NCBI GenBank assembly: GCA_045627365.1
Contig: JAZQNN010000008.1
Span: 1 to 64,000, forward strand
From: RGIG5612 sp045627365
GTDB lineage: Bacteria > Bacillota > Clostridia > Lachnospirales > Lachnospiraceae
DNA length: 64,000 bases
Direction: 5' to 3'
A model generated the notes under the pieces. That model was not told the origin of the DNA. It made no database searches and saw only the letters and a list, made by a program, of their open reading frames with translations. Every line of letters begins with the position of its first letter. Positions within the stretch are counted from its first letter, which is position 1. This document shows positions 1 to 9,373 of this stretch, in pieces. The translations under genes were made by a program, and so were the position numbers.

Positions 1-10
1 GAGGTTGGAC

Positions 11-1225
11 ATGAATTACGAAGAATGCTTAGCTTATCTTGAAAAAGAAGGACAGCAGCATCTGCTCATGTTTTACGATGAATTAAGTGAAGCAGAAAAA
101 AGCAAGCTCCTTGCTGAAATCGAGGCCATTGATTTTACAGCTATCAGACCGACTGACGAACCTGTTTCTTCAAAGGACGTCAGACCGATCGATGCGCTTA
201 CAGTTGATGAGATCGCTTTAAACGAAGAAAGATTTACCGCTGCCGGTCTTGAGGCAATAAGAGCCGGCAAGGTCGCAGCTCTTCTTCTTGCAGGTGGTCA
301 GGGCACGAGACTTGGGATAGAAGGCCCTAAGGGCGCATATAACGTCGGAGTGACCAGGAATCTTTATATATTTGAATGCCTGATCAACAATCTGCAGGAT
401 GTTGTCAGACAGGCCGGATGCTATATTCCGCTTGTTATCATGACATCTGATAAGAATGACGCGGCAACAAGAGCTTTTTTCGAAGAGCATGACTTCTTCG
501 GATACAATAAGAATTACGTTGATTTCTTCGTTCAGGAGATGGCTCCTGCAACTGATTTTAACGGCAAGATATTCCTTGAGGATAAAGGCAGAATTTCGCT
601 TTCGCCTAATGGAAACGGAGGCTGGTTTGTCTCTCTGACCAGATCGGGACTATCTGAGAAGCTTAAAAAAATGGGCGTTGAATGGATCAATGTATTTTCC
701 GTTGATAATGTTCTTCAAAGGATGGTCTCGCCCGCGTTTGTCGGTGCAACGATCCTTTCAGGCAAGCCCATCGGATCCAAAGTTGTCGGTAAGAACGCCC
801 CCGATGAGAGAGTCGGAGTTATGTGCCTCAGAGACGGACGTCCGTCGATCGTTGAGTACTATGAACTGAGCGATGAGATGGCCAATCAGTTAAATGCAGA
901 CGGCACCAGAGCATATAACTGGGGAGTGATCCTGAATTACCTTTTCAGAGTAGATGCCCTTGAGAAAGCTAATTCGCTTCTGCCACTTCACAGAGCTGAA
1001 AAAAAGATCCCTTACATCGACGCAGACGGCAATTACGTCAGACCTGATGTGCCAAACGGATATAAATACGAGCAGCTGGTACTTGATATGATCCAGACGA
1101 TGGACGGATGCCTTGTATACGAGGTAGTAAGGGAGAAGGAATTTGCACCAATCAAAAACGCAGAGGGCAAGGATTCTCCTGAAAGTGCAAGAGCTCTGAT
1201 GAGAGCACTTGGAATGGAATTATGA
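11..1225 (+). CDS. Predicted UDP-N-acetylglucosamine pyrophosphorylase (UAP1/UDPGP type)
   Basis: This 404-residue cytoplasmic nucleotidyltransferase most likely joins UTP and a sugar-1-phosphate, giving UDP-GlcNAc (or UDP-Glc/GalNAc) and pyrophosphate. The nucleotide loop LLLAGGQGTRLG followed by GPKGAYNVG lies near residues 91-111. The blocks GKIFLEDKGRISLSPNGNGG, VFSVDNVL and VGVMCLRDG with VVEY resemble eukaryotic UAP1 rather than the bacterial GalU or GlmU N-domain. I start at ATG 11, with GAGG at 1-4; an in-frame TTG at 5 has no room for a ribosome binding site. The substrate cannot be fixed by eye. A GlmM and a stand-alone GlmU-like acetyltransferase domain lie about 53 kb downstream, which makes a UDP-GlcNAc role attractive. 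Confidence 0.85.
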   Translation: MNYEECLAYLEKEGQQHLLMFYDELSEAEKSKLLAEIEAIDFTAIRPTDEPVSSKDVRPIDALTVDEIALNEERFTAAGLEAIRAGKVAALLLAGGQGTRLGIEGPKGAYNVGVTRNLYIFECLINNLQDVVRQAGCYIPLVIMTSDKNDAATRAFFEEHDFFGYNKNYVDFFVQEMAPATDFNGKIFLEDKGRISLSPNGNGGWFVSLTRSGLSEKLKKMGVEWINVFSVDNVLQRMVSPAFVGATILSGKPIGSKVVGKNAPDERVGVMCLRDGRPSIVEYYELSDEMANQLNADGTRAYNWGVILNYLFRVDALEKANSLLPLHRAEKKIPYIDADGNYVRPDVPNGYKYEQLVLDMIQTMDGCLVYEVVREKEFAPIKNAEGKDSPESARALMRALGMEL

Positions 1226-1249
1226 TGAAAAAATGATAAAGGAACTGTT

Positions 1250-3019
1250 ATGAAAAAGATTATTGAACTGATTACCGACAAACTGAAAATCGCATTTGAA
1301 CAGGCAGGTTACTCATCAGAGCGTGTTATTGCATCTGTTTCCAACCGCCCAGACCTTTGCGAATATCAGTGTAACGGAGCGATGCTTCTGGCCAAGGAGG
1401 CTCACAAAGCTCCGATAATGATCGCCACGGAAGTTGTTGACTGCCTTAAAGATGATGCAATGTTTTCGGATGTTTCGGCCTGCAATCCGGGATTTATCAA
1501 CATGTCGCTTTCAGGCGATGTAATTGCCGAATATGTAAGCGAAATGTCGACCGCCGAAAGGTTCGGCGCTGAAGGCTATGGCAAGCCCACGACGATCGTT
1601 GTGGATTACGGCGGAGCAAATGTCGCAAAACCGCTTCATATAGGACATCTTCGTTCTGCCATCATCGGTGAGAGCGTTAAGAGGATCTGCGCGTATATGG
1701 GAGCTAAGACGATCGGAGATACACATCTGGGCGACTGGGGGCTTCAGATGGGTCAGATAATCGCCGAGCTTAAGGTGCGTCAGCCGGATCTTCCTTATTT
1801 TGATGAGAATTTTGACGGCGAATATCCAAAGGAAGCACCGTTTACAATTACAAACCTTGAGGAGATATATCCGTGCGCAAGCAAAAAATGCAAGCCTGAG
1901 TCAGATACATATGATGAGGCATTTTACGATGCTGCTAAACAGGCAACTGCCCAGCTTCAGCTTGGCCGCCGTGGATACAGGGCTTTATGGGATCATATCA
2001 TGAATGTTTCCAGGGCCGATCTTAAGAAGAATTACGACAACCTGAATGTCCATTTCGAGCTTTGGTACGGCGAGAGTGACGCGCAAAGCTATGTTCCGGG
2101 AATGATCGAAGATATGAAGGCATCCGGGATCCTCGTTGAAAGCGACGGCGCCTGGGTCGTTGATGTGGCTGAAGAGTCCGACAAGAAAGAGCTTCCTCCG
2201 TGCATAGTAGTTAAGTCTGACGGAGCTACGCTTTATGCGACAACAGACCTTGCAACGCTCCTTCAAAGGAAACTTGATTTTGATCCTGACGCTGTTATTT
2301 ATCTTACTGACAAGCGCCAGAGCATGCATTTTGTTCAGGTGTTCCGTACAGCTCATAAAGCAGGGATCATCGGAGATGATGTTAAGCTTACGCATATCGG
2401 TTTCGGCACGATGAATGGCTCAGACGGCAAGCCGTTCAAGACACGTGACGGCGGAGTTCTTCGTTTGGAGACGCTTATCAATGACATTAATGAAGCTGTT
2501 TATGAGAAGATGAAGGGCAATCCTGAGATAAGTGACGAAGAGGCAAGAGTAACTTCAAAAATCGTTGCACTTTCCGCACTCAAATACGGCGATCTTTCCA
2601 ATCAGGCATCGAAGGATTACATCTTTGATCTGAAGAGGTTTATTGAATTTGAAGGAAATACCGGACCATACATCCTTTACACGATCGTTCGTATCAAGTC
2701 GATTCTCGCTAAATACGGCAAAGCTCCTTCAGGCAAGATCACATTTGAAGGCCAGCCGCGCCAGAAGGCACTGATGCTTGAACTTTCACGTTTCGCGGAG
2801 GTGATCGAGGATGCGGCAGATGAACTTGCGCCGCACAAGATCTGCAGCTATATTTACGATCTGTCCAATACATTCAGCTCATTCTATCATGATGTTAAGA
2901 TACTTTCCGAGCCGGATGAAAAAGTTAAGGACAGCTATATAAGTCTGCTGGATCTGACCAGGAGAGTTCTTGAAACATGTATTGACCTCCTCGGATTTTC
3001 AGCACCGGAGCGCATGTAA
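1250..3019 (+). CDS. argS: Arginyl-tRNA synthetase
   Basis: Class I aminoacyl-tRNA synthetase that charges tRNA-Arg. The 589-residue length is normal for the family. An N-terminal tRNA-binding (Arg_tRNA_synt_N) domain is followed by the HIGH motif in LHIGHLRSAIIGE near residue 130. The KMSKS loop is replaced by KPFKTRDGG near residue 393, as is common in ArgRS. The C-terminal DALR anticodon-binding domain ends the protein. It starts 25 nt after the preceding gene and ends 28 nt before lepA, so it is probably cotranscribed with both. Confidence 0.97.
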   Translation: MKKIIELITDKLKIAFEQAGYSSERVIASVSNRPDLCEYQCNGAMLLAKEAHKAPIMIATEVVDCLKDDAMFSDVSACNPGFINMSLSGDVIAEYVSEMSTAERFGAEGYGKPTTIVVDYGGANVAKPLHIGHLRSAIIGESVKRICAYMGAKTIGDTHLGDWGLQMGQIIAELKVRQPDLPYFDENFDGEYPKEAPFTITNLEEIYPCASKKCKPESDTYDEAFYDAAKQATAQLQLGRRGYRALWDHIMNVSRADLKKNYDNLNVHFELWYGESDAQSYVPGMIEDMKASGILVESDGAWVVDVAEESDKKELPPCIVVKSDGATLYATTDLATLLQRKLDFDPDAVIYLTDKRQSMHFVQVFRTAHKAGIIGDDVKLTHIGFGTMNGSDGKPFKTRDGGVLRLETLINDINEAVYEKMKGNPEISDEEARVTSKIVALSALKYGDLSNQASKDYIFDLKRFIEFEGNTGPYILYTIVRIKSILAKYGKAPSGKITFEGQPRQKALMLELSRFAEVIEDAADELAPHKICSYIYDLSNTFSSFYHDVKILSEPDEKVKDSYISLLDLTRRVLETCIDLLGFSAPERM

Positions 3020-3046
3020 TTCTGAGGCATTTACGGAGATTTTCAG

Positions 3047-4861
3047 ATGGCTAATTATAACCAGCAAAATATCAGAAACTTCTGCATAATAGCGCATATC
3101 GACCACGGCAAATCGACTCTGGCTGACAGGATCATCGAAAAGACCGGTCTTCTTACCAGCCGCGAAATGCAGGCGCAGGTCCTTGATAACATGGACCTTG
3201 AGCGTGAACGCGGAATCACGATAAAAGCGCAGACTGTTCGTGTTATCTATAATGCGAAAAACGGACAGGAGTATACGTTCAATCTTATTGATACACCCGG
3301 TCACGTAGACTTTAACTACGAGGTATCCAGGGCGCTCGCGGCGTGCGACGGTGCGGTACTTGTTGTCGACGCTGCGCAGGGAATCGAGGCCCAGACTCTT
3401 GCCAATGTTTATATGGCGATCGATCATGACCTTGAGGTCATTCCGGTAATCAACAAGATCGATCTTCCGAGCGCAGACCCTGAGAAGGTAATAAACGAGA
3501 TCGAGGATGTTATCGGCCTTGAAGCACAGGATGCTCCGCTTATTTCAGCCAAGAATGACATTAACATAGAGGAAGTATTAGAGCAGATAGTTGAAAAGAT
3601 CCCGGCCCCGAAGGGTGACCCGGCTGCTCCGCTTAAAGCTTTGATCTTCGACTCAATATATGACCCTTACAAGGGCGTGATCGTATTTATGCGTGTCAAG
3701 GAAGGCACGATAAAAGTCGGAAGCCAGGTCAGAATGATGGCAACAAAGGCGGTATGCAATGTTGTTGAGGTCGGATATTTCGGCGCCGGAACTTTTATCC
3801 CTTGTGATGAACTTAAGGCCGGCATGGTTGGATATTTTACCGCCTCGATAAAGAATGTCCGGGATACGATGGTCGGAGATACGGTAACCGACAATCTCAA
3901 TCCGGCTTCCGAGCCGCTCCCAGGCTACAAGAAAGTCAATTCGATGGTATATTGCGGAATGTATCCTGCAGATGGCGCGCATTATCAGGACCTTCGTGAC
4001 GCTTTGGAGAAGCTTCAGTTAAATGACGCGTCTCTTAACTACGAGCCGGAGACTTCCATTGCCCTTGGTTTTGGTTTCAGATGTGGCTTCTTAGGACTCC
4101 TTCATCTTGAAATAATCGAAGAAAGACTCGAAAGAGAATATGGTCTTGACCTTGTTACGACCGCACCTTCGGTTATTTACAAGGTATACAAGACGGATGG
4201 AACTATGATAGATCTTACAAACCCGACAAATCTTCCGGATCCGAGTGAGATCGAATATATGGAAGAGCCGGTCGTAGCTGCGGAGATCATGGTTACCACA
4301 GAATACATCGGGCCTATTATGGAGCTTTGCCAGAGCAGGCGAGGCGTATACAAAGAGATAGAGTATATCGAGTCAACACGTGCGATCTTAAGGTATGATC
4401 TGCCGCTCAATGAGATCATTTATGACTTCTTTGACGCACTCAAATCCAAGTCACGCGGCTACGCTTCTCTTGACTATGAACTGAAGGGCTACGAAAAAGC
4501 GGAGCTCGTGAAGCTGGATATTCTTGTAAATCATGAAGAAGTTGACGCACTTTCATTTATCGTGCATGCAGACACGGCTTACGAGCGCGGCAGAAGAATG
4601 TGCGAGAGACTTAAAGAGGAGATTCCGAGGCACCTTTTCGAGATTCCGATCCAGGCAGCCATCGGTTCAAAAATCATTGCCAGGGAGACTGTTAAAGCTG
4701 TACGCAAGGATGTTTTGGCAAAGTGCTACGGCGGAGATATCACACGTAAGAAGAAACTTCTTGAGAAACAGAAGGAAGGCAAGAAACGTATGCGCCAGAT
4801 CGGTAATGTAGAAATACCGCAAAAGGCCTTCATGAGTGTACTGAAACTGGATGAAGATTGA
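3047..4861 (+). CDS. lepA: Elongation factor 4 (LepA), back-translocating GTPase
   Basis: Ribosome-associated GTPase of 604 residues, the usual LepA length. Visible motifs are the G1 loop AHIDHGKST near residue 16, the switch region RERGITIKAQTV, G3 DTPGHVDF, G4 NKIDLPSA, and the LepA-specific C-terminal domain ending in GDITRKKKLLEKQKEGKKRM. The last motif separates it from EF-G. The stop codon lies just before or within the start of hemW, and lepA-hemW is a widely conserved pair in Bacillota. Confidence 0.98.
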   Translation: MANYNQQNIRNFCIIAHIDHGKSTLADRIIEKTGLLTSREMQAQVLDNMDLERERGITIKAQTVRVIYNAKNGQEYTFNLIDTPGHVDFNYEVSRALAACDGAVLVVDAAQGIEAQTLANVYMAIDHDLEVIPVINKIDLPSADPEKVINEIEDVIGLEAQDAPLISAKNDINIEEVLEQIVEKIPAPKGDPAAPLKALIFDSIYDPYKGVIVFMRVKEGTIKVGSQVRMMATKAVCNVVEVGYFGAGTFIPCDELKAGMVGYFTASIKNVRDTMVGDTVTDNLNPASEPLPGYKKVNSMVYCGMYPADGAHYQDLRDALEKLQLNDASLNYEPETSIALGFGFRCGFLGLLHLEIIEERLEREYGLDLVTTAPSVIYKVYKTDGTMIDLTNPTNLPDPSEIEYMEEPVVAAEIMVTTEYIGPIMELCQSRRGVYKEIEYIESTRAILRYDLPLNEIIYDFFDALKSKSRGYASLDYELKGYEKAELVKLDILVNHEEVDALSFIVHADTAYERGRRMCERLKEEIPRHLFEIPIQAAIGSKIIARETVKAVRKDVLAKCYGGDITRKKKLLEKQKEGKKRMRQIGNVEIPQKAFMSVLKLDED

Positions 4862-4862
4862 T

Positions 4863-6077
4863 ATGAACAACAACCTTGAACTATACATCCATATACCGTT
4901 CTGTGTCCGCAAATGCAATTATTGCGATTTCCTGTCTGCACCCGGAACTGATGAGCAGATCGAGATTTATGTAAACTCACTCATCAAGGAAATTAAAAAC
5001 TCCAAGGAGCAATATGGCAGCCGCAGTATCACGTCAATTTATTTTGGCGGCGGAACTCCGTCTATCCTTACGCCTGAGCAGTTCAGCCGAATAGCTGAGG
5101 CACTGTCTGAAACATTTGCAATAAAGGATGGGCTTAAAGACCGCTCACGCGGCCTTAAAGGCAAAGAAAAAGGCCTTTTCAAGCGCATAGAAATCCCGCC
5201 TGCAATAGAGTTTTCCGTTGAGTGCAATCCGAAAACACTTGATAAGAACAAGCTTAAGGTCTTCAAAAAGGCAGGTGTTAACAGGATCAGCATCGGATGC
5301 CAGTCTGTATCGGATAAGGAGCTTCAGGCACTTGGAAGGATCCATACGGTTTCGGATTTCCTGAGCACATTTAATCTCGTTCGTGATATGGGATTTGAAA
5401 ACGTGAACGTCGATCTGATGCAGGCGATCCCTCATCAGACGATTGGCTCATGGAAGAAAGGTCTGATCGCCATATGTGCGTTAAGGCCTGAACATATCAG
5501 CGCTTACTCACTCATAATCGAGGAGGGTACTCCCTTTTACGAGGCTATGAATTCGGATAAACCGCTTCCTCTTCCGTCTGAGGATGAGGAGCGCGAGATC
5601 TATCATGCAACGAAGGAGATCCTTGAAGCAGCCGGTTACAAAAGGTACGAAATATCCAACTATGCGCTGGAGGGCTACAGCTGCAGGCATAACGAGGGTT
5701 ACTGGCGCAGGGCAGATTACCTTGGACTTGGACTTGGTTCTTCTTCAAAAATCGGAAATACCCGCTGGAAGAATACTTCTGACATGCTTGAATATATCTC
5801 GGGCGGAGATATAAGGCGTGAGGTCGAGGAATTGTCGGTCAAGGATGCCCAGGCGGAATTCATGTTCTTAGGACTCAGAATGAGCTCCGGAGTTTCCAAA
5901 GAAGCCTTTATTGATGAGTTTGGAATTGATTATGATCTCGTCTACGGCGATGTTACGAGAAAATTCATAAAAGAAGGATTGCTTAAGATCGAGGAACTTG
6001 ATAAAACCTACGTAAGACTTACTGATAAGGGCGTGGATCTGAGCAACAGGGTTTTTGCTGAATTTCTTCAGGATTAA
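4863..6077 (+). CDS. hemW: Heme chaperone HemW (radical SAM, coproporphyrinogen oxidase-like)
   Basis: Radical SAM protein with the cluster motif CVRKCNYC at residues 14-21, then YFGGGTPS and NRISIGCQSV. In this family HemW binds heme and delivers it to target proteins and is not a true HemN oxidase. I start at ATG 4863, giving 404 residues; an alternative ATG at 4851 overlaps lepA by 11 nt. A short Lys/Arg-rich insertion (GLKDRSRGLKGKEKGLFK, about residues 86-103) is longer than usual for the family. A HemN-type C-terminal domain follows. Confidence 0.9.
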   Translation: MNNNLELYIHIPFCVRKCNYCDFLSAPGTDEQIEIYVNSLIKEIKNSKEQYGSRSITSIYFGGGTPSILTPEQFSRIAEALSETFAIKDGLKDRSRGLKGKEKGLFKRIEIPPAIEFSVECNPKTLDKNKLKVFKKAGVNRISIGCQSVSDKELQALGRIHTVSDFLSTFNLVRDMGFENVNVDLMQAIPHQTIGSWKKGLIAICALRPEHISAYSLIIEEGTPFYEAMNSDKPLPLPSEDEEREIYHATKEILEAAGYKRYEISNYALEGYSCRHNEGYWRRADYLGLGLGSSSKIGNTRWKNTSDMLEYISGGDIRREVEELSVKDAQAEFMFLGLRMSSGVSKEAFIDEFGIDYDLVYGDVTRKFIKEGLLKIEELDKTYVRLTDKGVDLSNRVFAEFLQD

Positions 6078-6090
6078 TATAAAAAACTTC

Positions 6091-6119
6091 TTGCATAGCA
6101 AATAAGGTTGTGCTAACAT
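6091..6119 (+). promoter_or_regulatory. Promoter for rplS
   Basis: TTGCAT at 6091-6096 and TAACAT at 6114-6119 with a 17-bp spacer, just after the hemW stop. It would start an RNA near 6126 that carries the L19-type leader. Inferred from sequence only. Confidence 0.55.
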
Positions 6120-6125
6120 ATCTTG

Positions 6126-6212
6126 CGTTGTGAAACAGATGGTCCGCTGTTACGAGGTGGTTTGACCGCCGGAAGAAGTATTAAGAACATCGAAATATTT
6201 GCTAAAGGAGGT
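6126..6212 (+). promoter_or_regulatory. Candidate ribosomal protein L19 leader (autoregulatory mRNA element)
   Basis: The 5' leader of rplS contains a GC-rich segment with hairpin GGTGG (6155-6159) / CCGCC (6166-6170), a preceding GGTCCGC arm, and a TTAAGAACATC-like tail just before the AAGGAGGT ribosome binding site (6205-6212). The position and layout match the L19 leader known in Bacillota, where L19 is thought to bind its own mRNA. I recognise this from memory and from the structure, not from a covariance search. Confidence 0.55.
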
Positions 6213-6219
6213 CACGACA

Positions 6220-6567
6220 ATGGATGATATCATCAAGAAGATCGAGGCAGGTCAGCTTAAGGAAAGCGTTGACGACTTCAATGTAGGTGATACTGTTAAA
6301 GTATCAGCCAAGATCAAGGAAGGTAACAGAGAGAGAATTCAGGTTTTCGAGGGCGTTGTCACCAAGAGACAGGGCGGAAGCTCACGCGAGACTTTCACGG
6401 TTAGAAAGACTTCTAACGGTGTTGGTGTTGAGAAGACCTGGCCACTGCACTCACCATCAGTTGTTTCTATCGATGTAGTTCGTAGAGGTAAGGTTCGCCG
6501 TGCTAAGCTGAACTACTTAAGAGACAGAGTAGGCAAGCGTGCTAAGGTTAAGGAAGTCGTAAGATAA
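6220..6567 (+). CDS. rplS: 50S ribosomal protein L19
   Basis: Large-subunit protein at the 30S-50S interface, 115 residues, normal length. The block FNVGDTVKVSAKIKEGNRER and the ending LNYLRDRVGKRAKVKE are typical. The start is ATG 6220, set by the strong AAGGAGGT at 6205-6212; an in-frame TTG at 6199 would put that ribosome binding site inside the gene. It stands alone between its own promoter and a strong terminator, away from the trmD-rimM cluster where it sits in many Bacillota. Confidence 0.98.
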   Translation: MDDIIKKIEAGQLKESVDDFNVGDTVKVSAKIKEGNRERIQVFEGVVTKRQGGSSRETFTVRKTSNGVGVEKTWPLHSPSVVSIDVVRRGKVRRAKLNYLRDRVGKRAKVKEVVR

Positions 6568-6587
6568 TTCGAATTTTTAACCATTAT

Positions 6588-6615
6588 GGGGCAGTCATTT
6601 GACTGCCCCTTTTTC
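6588..6615 (+). terminator. Rho-independent terminator after rplS
   Basis: Nine-bp perfect stem GGGGCAGTC / GACTGCCCC with a four-base loop, followed by TTTTTC. Confidence 0.95.
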
Positions 6616-6631
6616 TATCTATACGGAGAAT

Positions 6632-6661
6632 TTGACATAAATACGGCAGTTAGGCTATAAT
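6632..6661 (+). promoter_or_regulatory. Sigma-A promoter for ylqF-ftsY
   Basis: Consensus TTGACA (6632-6637) and TATAAT (6656-6661) with an 18-bp spacer, 37 bp before the ylqF start codon. It directly follows the rplS terminator. Confidence 0.85.
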
Positions 6662-6697
6662 TACTTGATTTAAATATTTATCAAAAGGAATGCGTTA

Positions 6698-7543
6698 ATG
6701 AATTTTCAGTGGTATCCGGGTCATATGACCAAAGCGAAAAGAGAAATGCAGGAGGACATCAAGCTGATAGATCTGGTGATCGAACTGCTTGACAGCCGTG
6801 TCCCTTTGGCCAGCCGTAATCCGGATATAGATGAGCTTGTCGGTAATAAATCGCGTCTCATCCTTCTTAATAAATCGGATATGTCAGATCCTGCCATTAC
6901 ACAGCGCTGGGCTGATTATTTCACATCTAAGGGCTTAAGCGTTTGCACGGTAAACTCCAGGAAAACCGCTGACATGAAGCAGATAAACGCTATCGTTCAG
7001 CAAGCCTGCGCGGCCAAGATCGAGCGCGATAAGAAGAGAGGCATCAGAAATCGTCCGGTCAGGGCAATGGTCGTCGGCATCCCCAATGTCGGCAAATCCA
7101 CCTTTATCAATTCTTACGCCGGCAAGGCTTCTGCCAAAACCGGAAATAAGCCGGGAGTTACAAAGGGCAAGCAGTGGATACGCCTGAGCAATACGCTGGA
7201 ACTTCTTGATACGCCGGGTATTCTCTGGCCGAAGTTTGAGGACCAGAGTGTGGGTCTGAAGCTGGCGCTTATCGGTTCGATCAAGGACGAGATCATCAAT
7301 ATTGAAGAACTCGCGCTTGAGCTTATCAAGGTTTTATACGAAAGATATCCGGGACTTTTGAGCAAAGTTTTTGAACTGGACGAAGATCCCGATCTATACA
7401 GGATGCTCGAAGCTATCGCGCTTAAACGCGGATGCCTTAAGAGCGGAGGAGTCCCTGATACAGAAAGGGCTGCCAACCAGCTTCTTGAGAATTTCAGAAA
7501 CGGCAAATTAGGAAATATTTCATTGGAGGCACCGAATGAGTGA
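6698..7543 (+). CDS. ylqF: Ribosome biogenesis GTPase YlqF/RbgA
   Basis: Circularly permuted GTPase that acts late in 50S subunit assembly. It opens with MNFQWYPGHMTKAKREM, the YlqF signature. G4 (NKSD) near residue 57 comes before G1 (GIPNVGKST) near residue 126 and G3 (DTPG), the permuted order of the family. Its length of 281 residues is normal. Its end overlaps ftsY by 8 nt, suggesting translational coupling. In many Bacillota ylqF sits near rplS, as here. Confidence 0.95.
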   Translation: MNFQWYPGHMTKAKREMQEDIKLIDLVIELLDSRVPLASRNPDIDELVGNKSRLILLNKSDMSDPAITQRWADYFTSKGLSVCTVNSRKTADMKQINAIVQQACAAKIERDKKRGIRNRPVRAMVVGIPNVGKSTFINSYAGKASAKTGNKPGVTKGKQWIRLSNTLELLDTPGILWPKFEDQSVGLKLALIGSIKDEIINIEELALELIKVLYERYPGLLSKVFELDEDPDLYRMLEAIALKRGCLKSGGVPDTERAANQLLENFRNGKLGNISLEAPNE

Positions 7544-8408
7544 GAAGAAAAAGGGCTTCTTTGCCCGCTTATTTAACGGCTTTTCAGAGATAGATGAAGA
7601 CTTTTACGATGAGCTTGAAGAACAGCTTATTTTGGGCGATATAGGCGCTTTAACGGCAGAAGAACTTGTTGATCATCTGCGCAAAGAAGTCAAGGCTGAC
7701 AGAGCTAAGACTCAGCAGCAGGCACGTGAGATCATTATGTCAGATATTAATGAGATCATGGCACTTCCCGAGGGCGCATTCGATTTTGAAAAAGGCAAAT
7801 GCGTTGTAATGATGATCGGCGTTAACGGCGTCGGCAAGACAACTTGTGTCGGAAAAATGGCCAAGCGCTATATGAACGAGGGCAAGAGCGTAATGATGGC
7901 GGGTGCTGATACCTTTCGTGCGGCGGCTATAGACCAGTTAAGAGTATGGTCAGAACGCACCGGCTGCTATATGGTAACAGGAAACGAGGGCGCAGATCCG
8001 GGTTCAGTGGTATTTGACGCAGCACGTTCGTGCAAAGCTAAAGGAACGGACATATTGTTGATCGACACAGCGGGTCGACTTCATAACAAGAAGAATCTTA
8101 TGAACGAGCTCGGTAAGTTAGACAAGATCCTTTCCGCAGAACTGGCCGGCTACAGGAGGGAGAATCTCATAGTTCTTGACTCAACAACCGGACTTAACGC
8201 GCTCCAGCAGGCCAAGGAATTCAAAGAGGTCATGCATGTAGACGGTATCGTACTTACCAAGACTGACGGAACGGCCAAAGGCGGTATCGCTGTTGCGATC
8301 ACCTCGCAGCTTGGGATACCGGTCAAATACATCGGCGTAGGTGAAGGAATCGATGATCTTAAGAAGTTTGATCCTGCCGAATTTACCGATGGATTGTTTG
8401 CAGAATAA
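7536..8408 (+). CDS. ftsY: Signal recognition particle receptor FtsY
   Basis: SRP receptor GTPase that targets ribosomes making membrane proteins to the Sec translocon. The 290 residues are almost only the NG domain: G1 GVNGVGKTT near residues 95-103, DTAGRLHNKKNLMNEL, and TKTDGTAKGG. The long acidic A domain of enterobacterial FtsY is absent; membrane contact would rely on the basic, aromatic N-terminus (KKKGFFARLFNGF). Translation is probably coupled to ylqF. Confidence 0.97.
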   Translation: MSEKKKGFFARLFNGFSEIDEDFYDELEEQLILGDIGALTAEELVDHLRKEVKADRAKTQQQAREIIMSDINEIMALPEGAFDFEKGKCVVMMIGVNGVGKTTCVGKMAKRYMNEGKSVMMAGADTFRAAAIDQLRVWSERTGCYMVTGNEGADPGSVVFDAARSCKAKGTDILLIDTAGRLHNKKNLMNELGKLDKILSAELAGYRRENLIVLDSTTGLNALQQAKEFKEVMHVDGIVLTKTDGTAKGGIAVAITSQLGIPVKYIGVGEGIDDLKKFDPAEFTDGLFAE

Positions 8409-8422
8409 TTTAGACGAGAGCA

Positions 8423-9361
8423 TTGAAAAACAGGGATAAAGATTCAAAACTGAATAAAATGTCCGCAGTAGCGCAGATAATTGCCGCTGTTTCTTTTGCG
8501 TGCATTATGCTGGTGCTTTGTCTTCTCGTTTTCACAAACGGAAATGATTTCTCCACGCTTGATTCTTCCGAATCTATAACAGAAAGCGAATCTGAAACTG
8601 AGCCGGAAAGTGAGTCTCGTGTGCCGGCCTGGTTTATCACAGAAAGCTCAAGCGGTCATGAAAGGACAAGCGTCCCTGAATGGTTTATCAAAAAATATCC
8701 GGAGCTTGTCATTCTTGATCCTGACGGAACTTACCGAATAAGGACGGCTGAAGACGATGAAACAGCGGAAACTTCTGATGGATCAGACGATACATCAGAG
8801 GAAGATACATCAGAGGAAGATACTGATGAGGCGGATACTGACGAGGAAGAATATACCGATTGGGAAGAGCCTTCTGACTGGGAAGACGATACAACCGATT
8901 GGGAAGAGCCTACCTGGCATGAAGAACCGACGGATCCGCCGACCACCACAACGAAAGCAACTGAGGCAACAGGTTCACTTCCGATCTCTTCGGATAATAT
9001 TTACGGCCTGACAGAAGATGAGATCTATCATATGGCCAGAGTTGTCTACTACGAAGAGGCGATAGAAAGCCGTTCTTCAGACAGGTCGATATATTTGTGC
9101 GCTTGCGTTATGCTCAACAGAATGCTTGACTGGGGATATTCAAATATGCATGACGTGCTGAACGCTCCGGGGCAGTATGCTACGGGAAGCTGGTCTCTTC
9201 CTATTGAGTATGTCAATTCCAGAGCATGGGCGGGTGTAAGACAGGCACTGGATGATCTTGACAGGAATCCTCATTATCAGGCTAACGGAAGCTGGCTTGA
9301 TTCAATGAATCTTGAACTTTATTACAGAGATCCTGTCACAAACGAAGTATTTTACTACTAG
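8423..9361 (+). CDS. Membrane-anchored cell wall hydrolase (SleB-like) with acidic linker
   Basis: A 312-residue envelope protein in three parts: an uncleaved membrane anchor (about residues 14-38, AVAQIIAAVSFACIMLVLCL), a low-complexity Asp/Glu/Ser/Thr/Trp linker with repeats such as DTSEED, TDWEEP and SDWEDD (about 110-185), and a C-terminal domain from GLTEDEIYHMARVVYYEEA with VMLNRML that resembles Hydrolase_2/SleB cortex-lytic enzymes. It probably cuts peptidoglycan outside the membrane. The chosen start is TTG 8423 after GAGAG; ATG 8459 is the alternative and would leave the anchor intact. The family's catalytic Glu seems to lie in YYEEA. Confidence 0.75.
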   Translation: MKNRDKDSKLNKMSAVAQIIAAVSFACIMLVLCLLVFTNGNDFSTLDSSESITESESETEPESESRVPAWFITESSSGHERTSVPEWFIKKYPELVILDPDGTYRIRTAEDDETAETSDGSDDTSEEDTSEEDTDEADTDEEEYTDWEEPSDWEDDTTDWEEPTWHEEPTDPPTTTTKATEATGSLPISSDNIYGLTEDEIYHMARVVYYEEAIESRSSDRSIYLCACVMLNRMLDWGYSNMHDVLNAPGQYATGSWSLPIEYVNSRAWAGVRQALDDLDRNPHYQANGSWLDSMNLELYYRDPVTNEVFYY

Positions 9362-9373
9362 AGAGGTTTAGAT

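Noticed and set aside
8731..8949. Antisense Ser/Val-rich open frame opposite the SleB-like linker
   Set aside because: It is the mirror of the low-complexity acidic repeats, has no ribosome binding site and no independent support.
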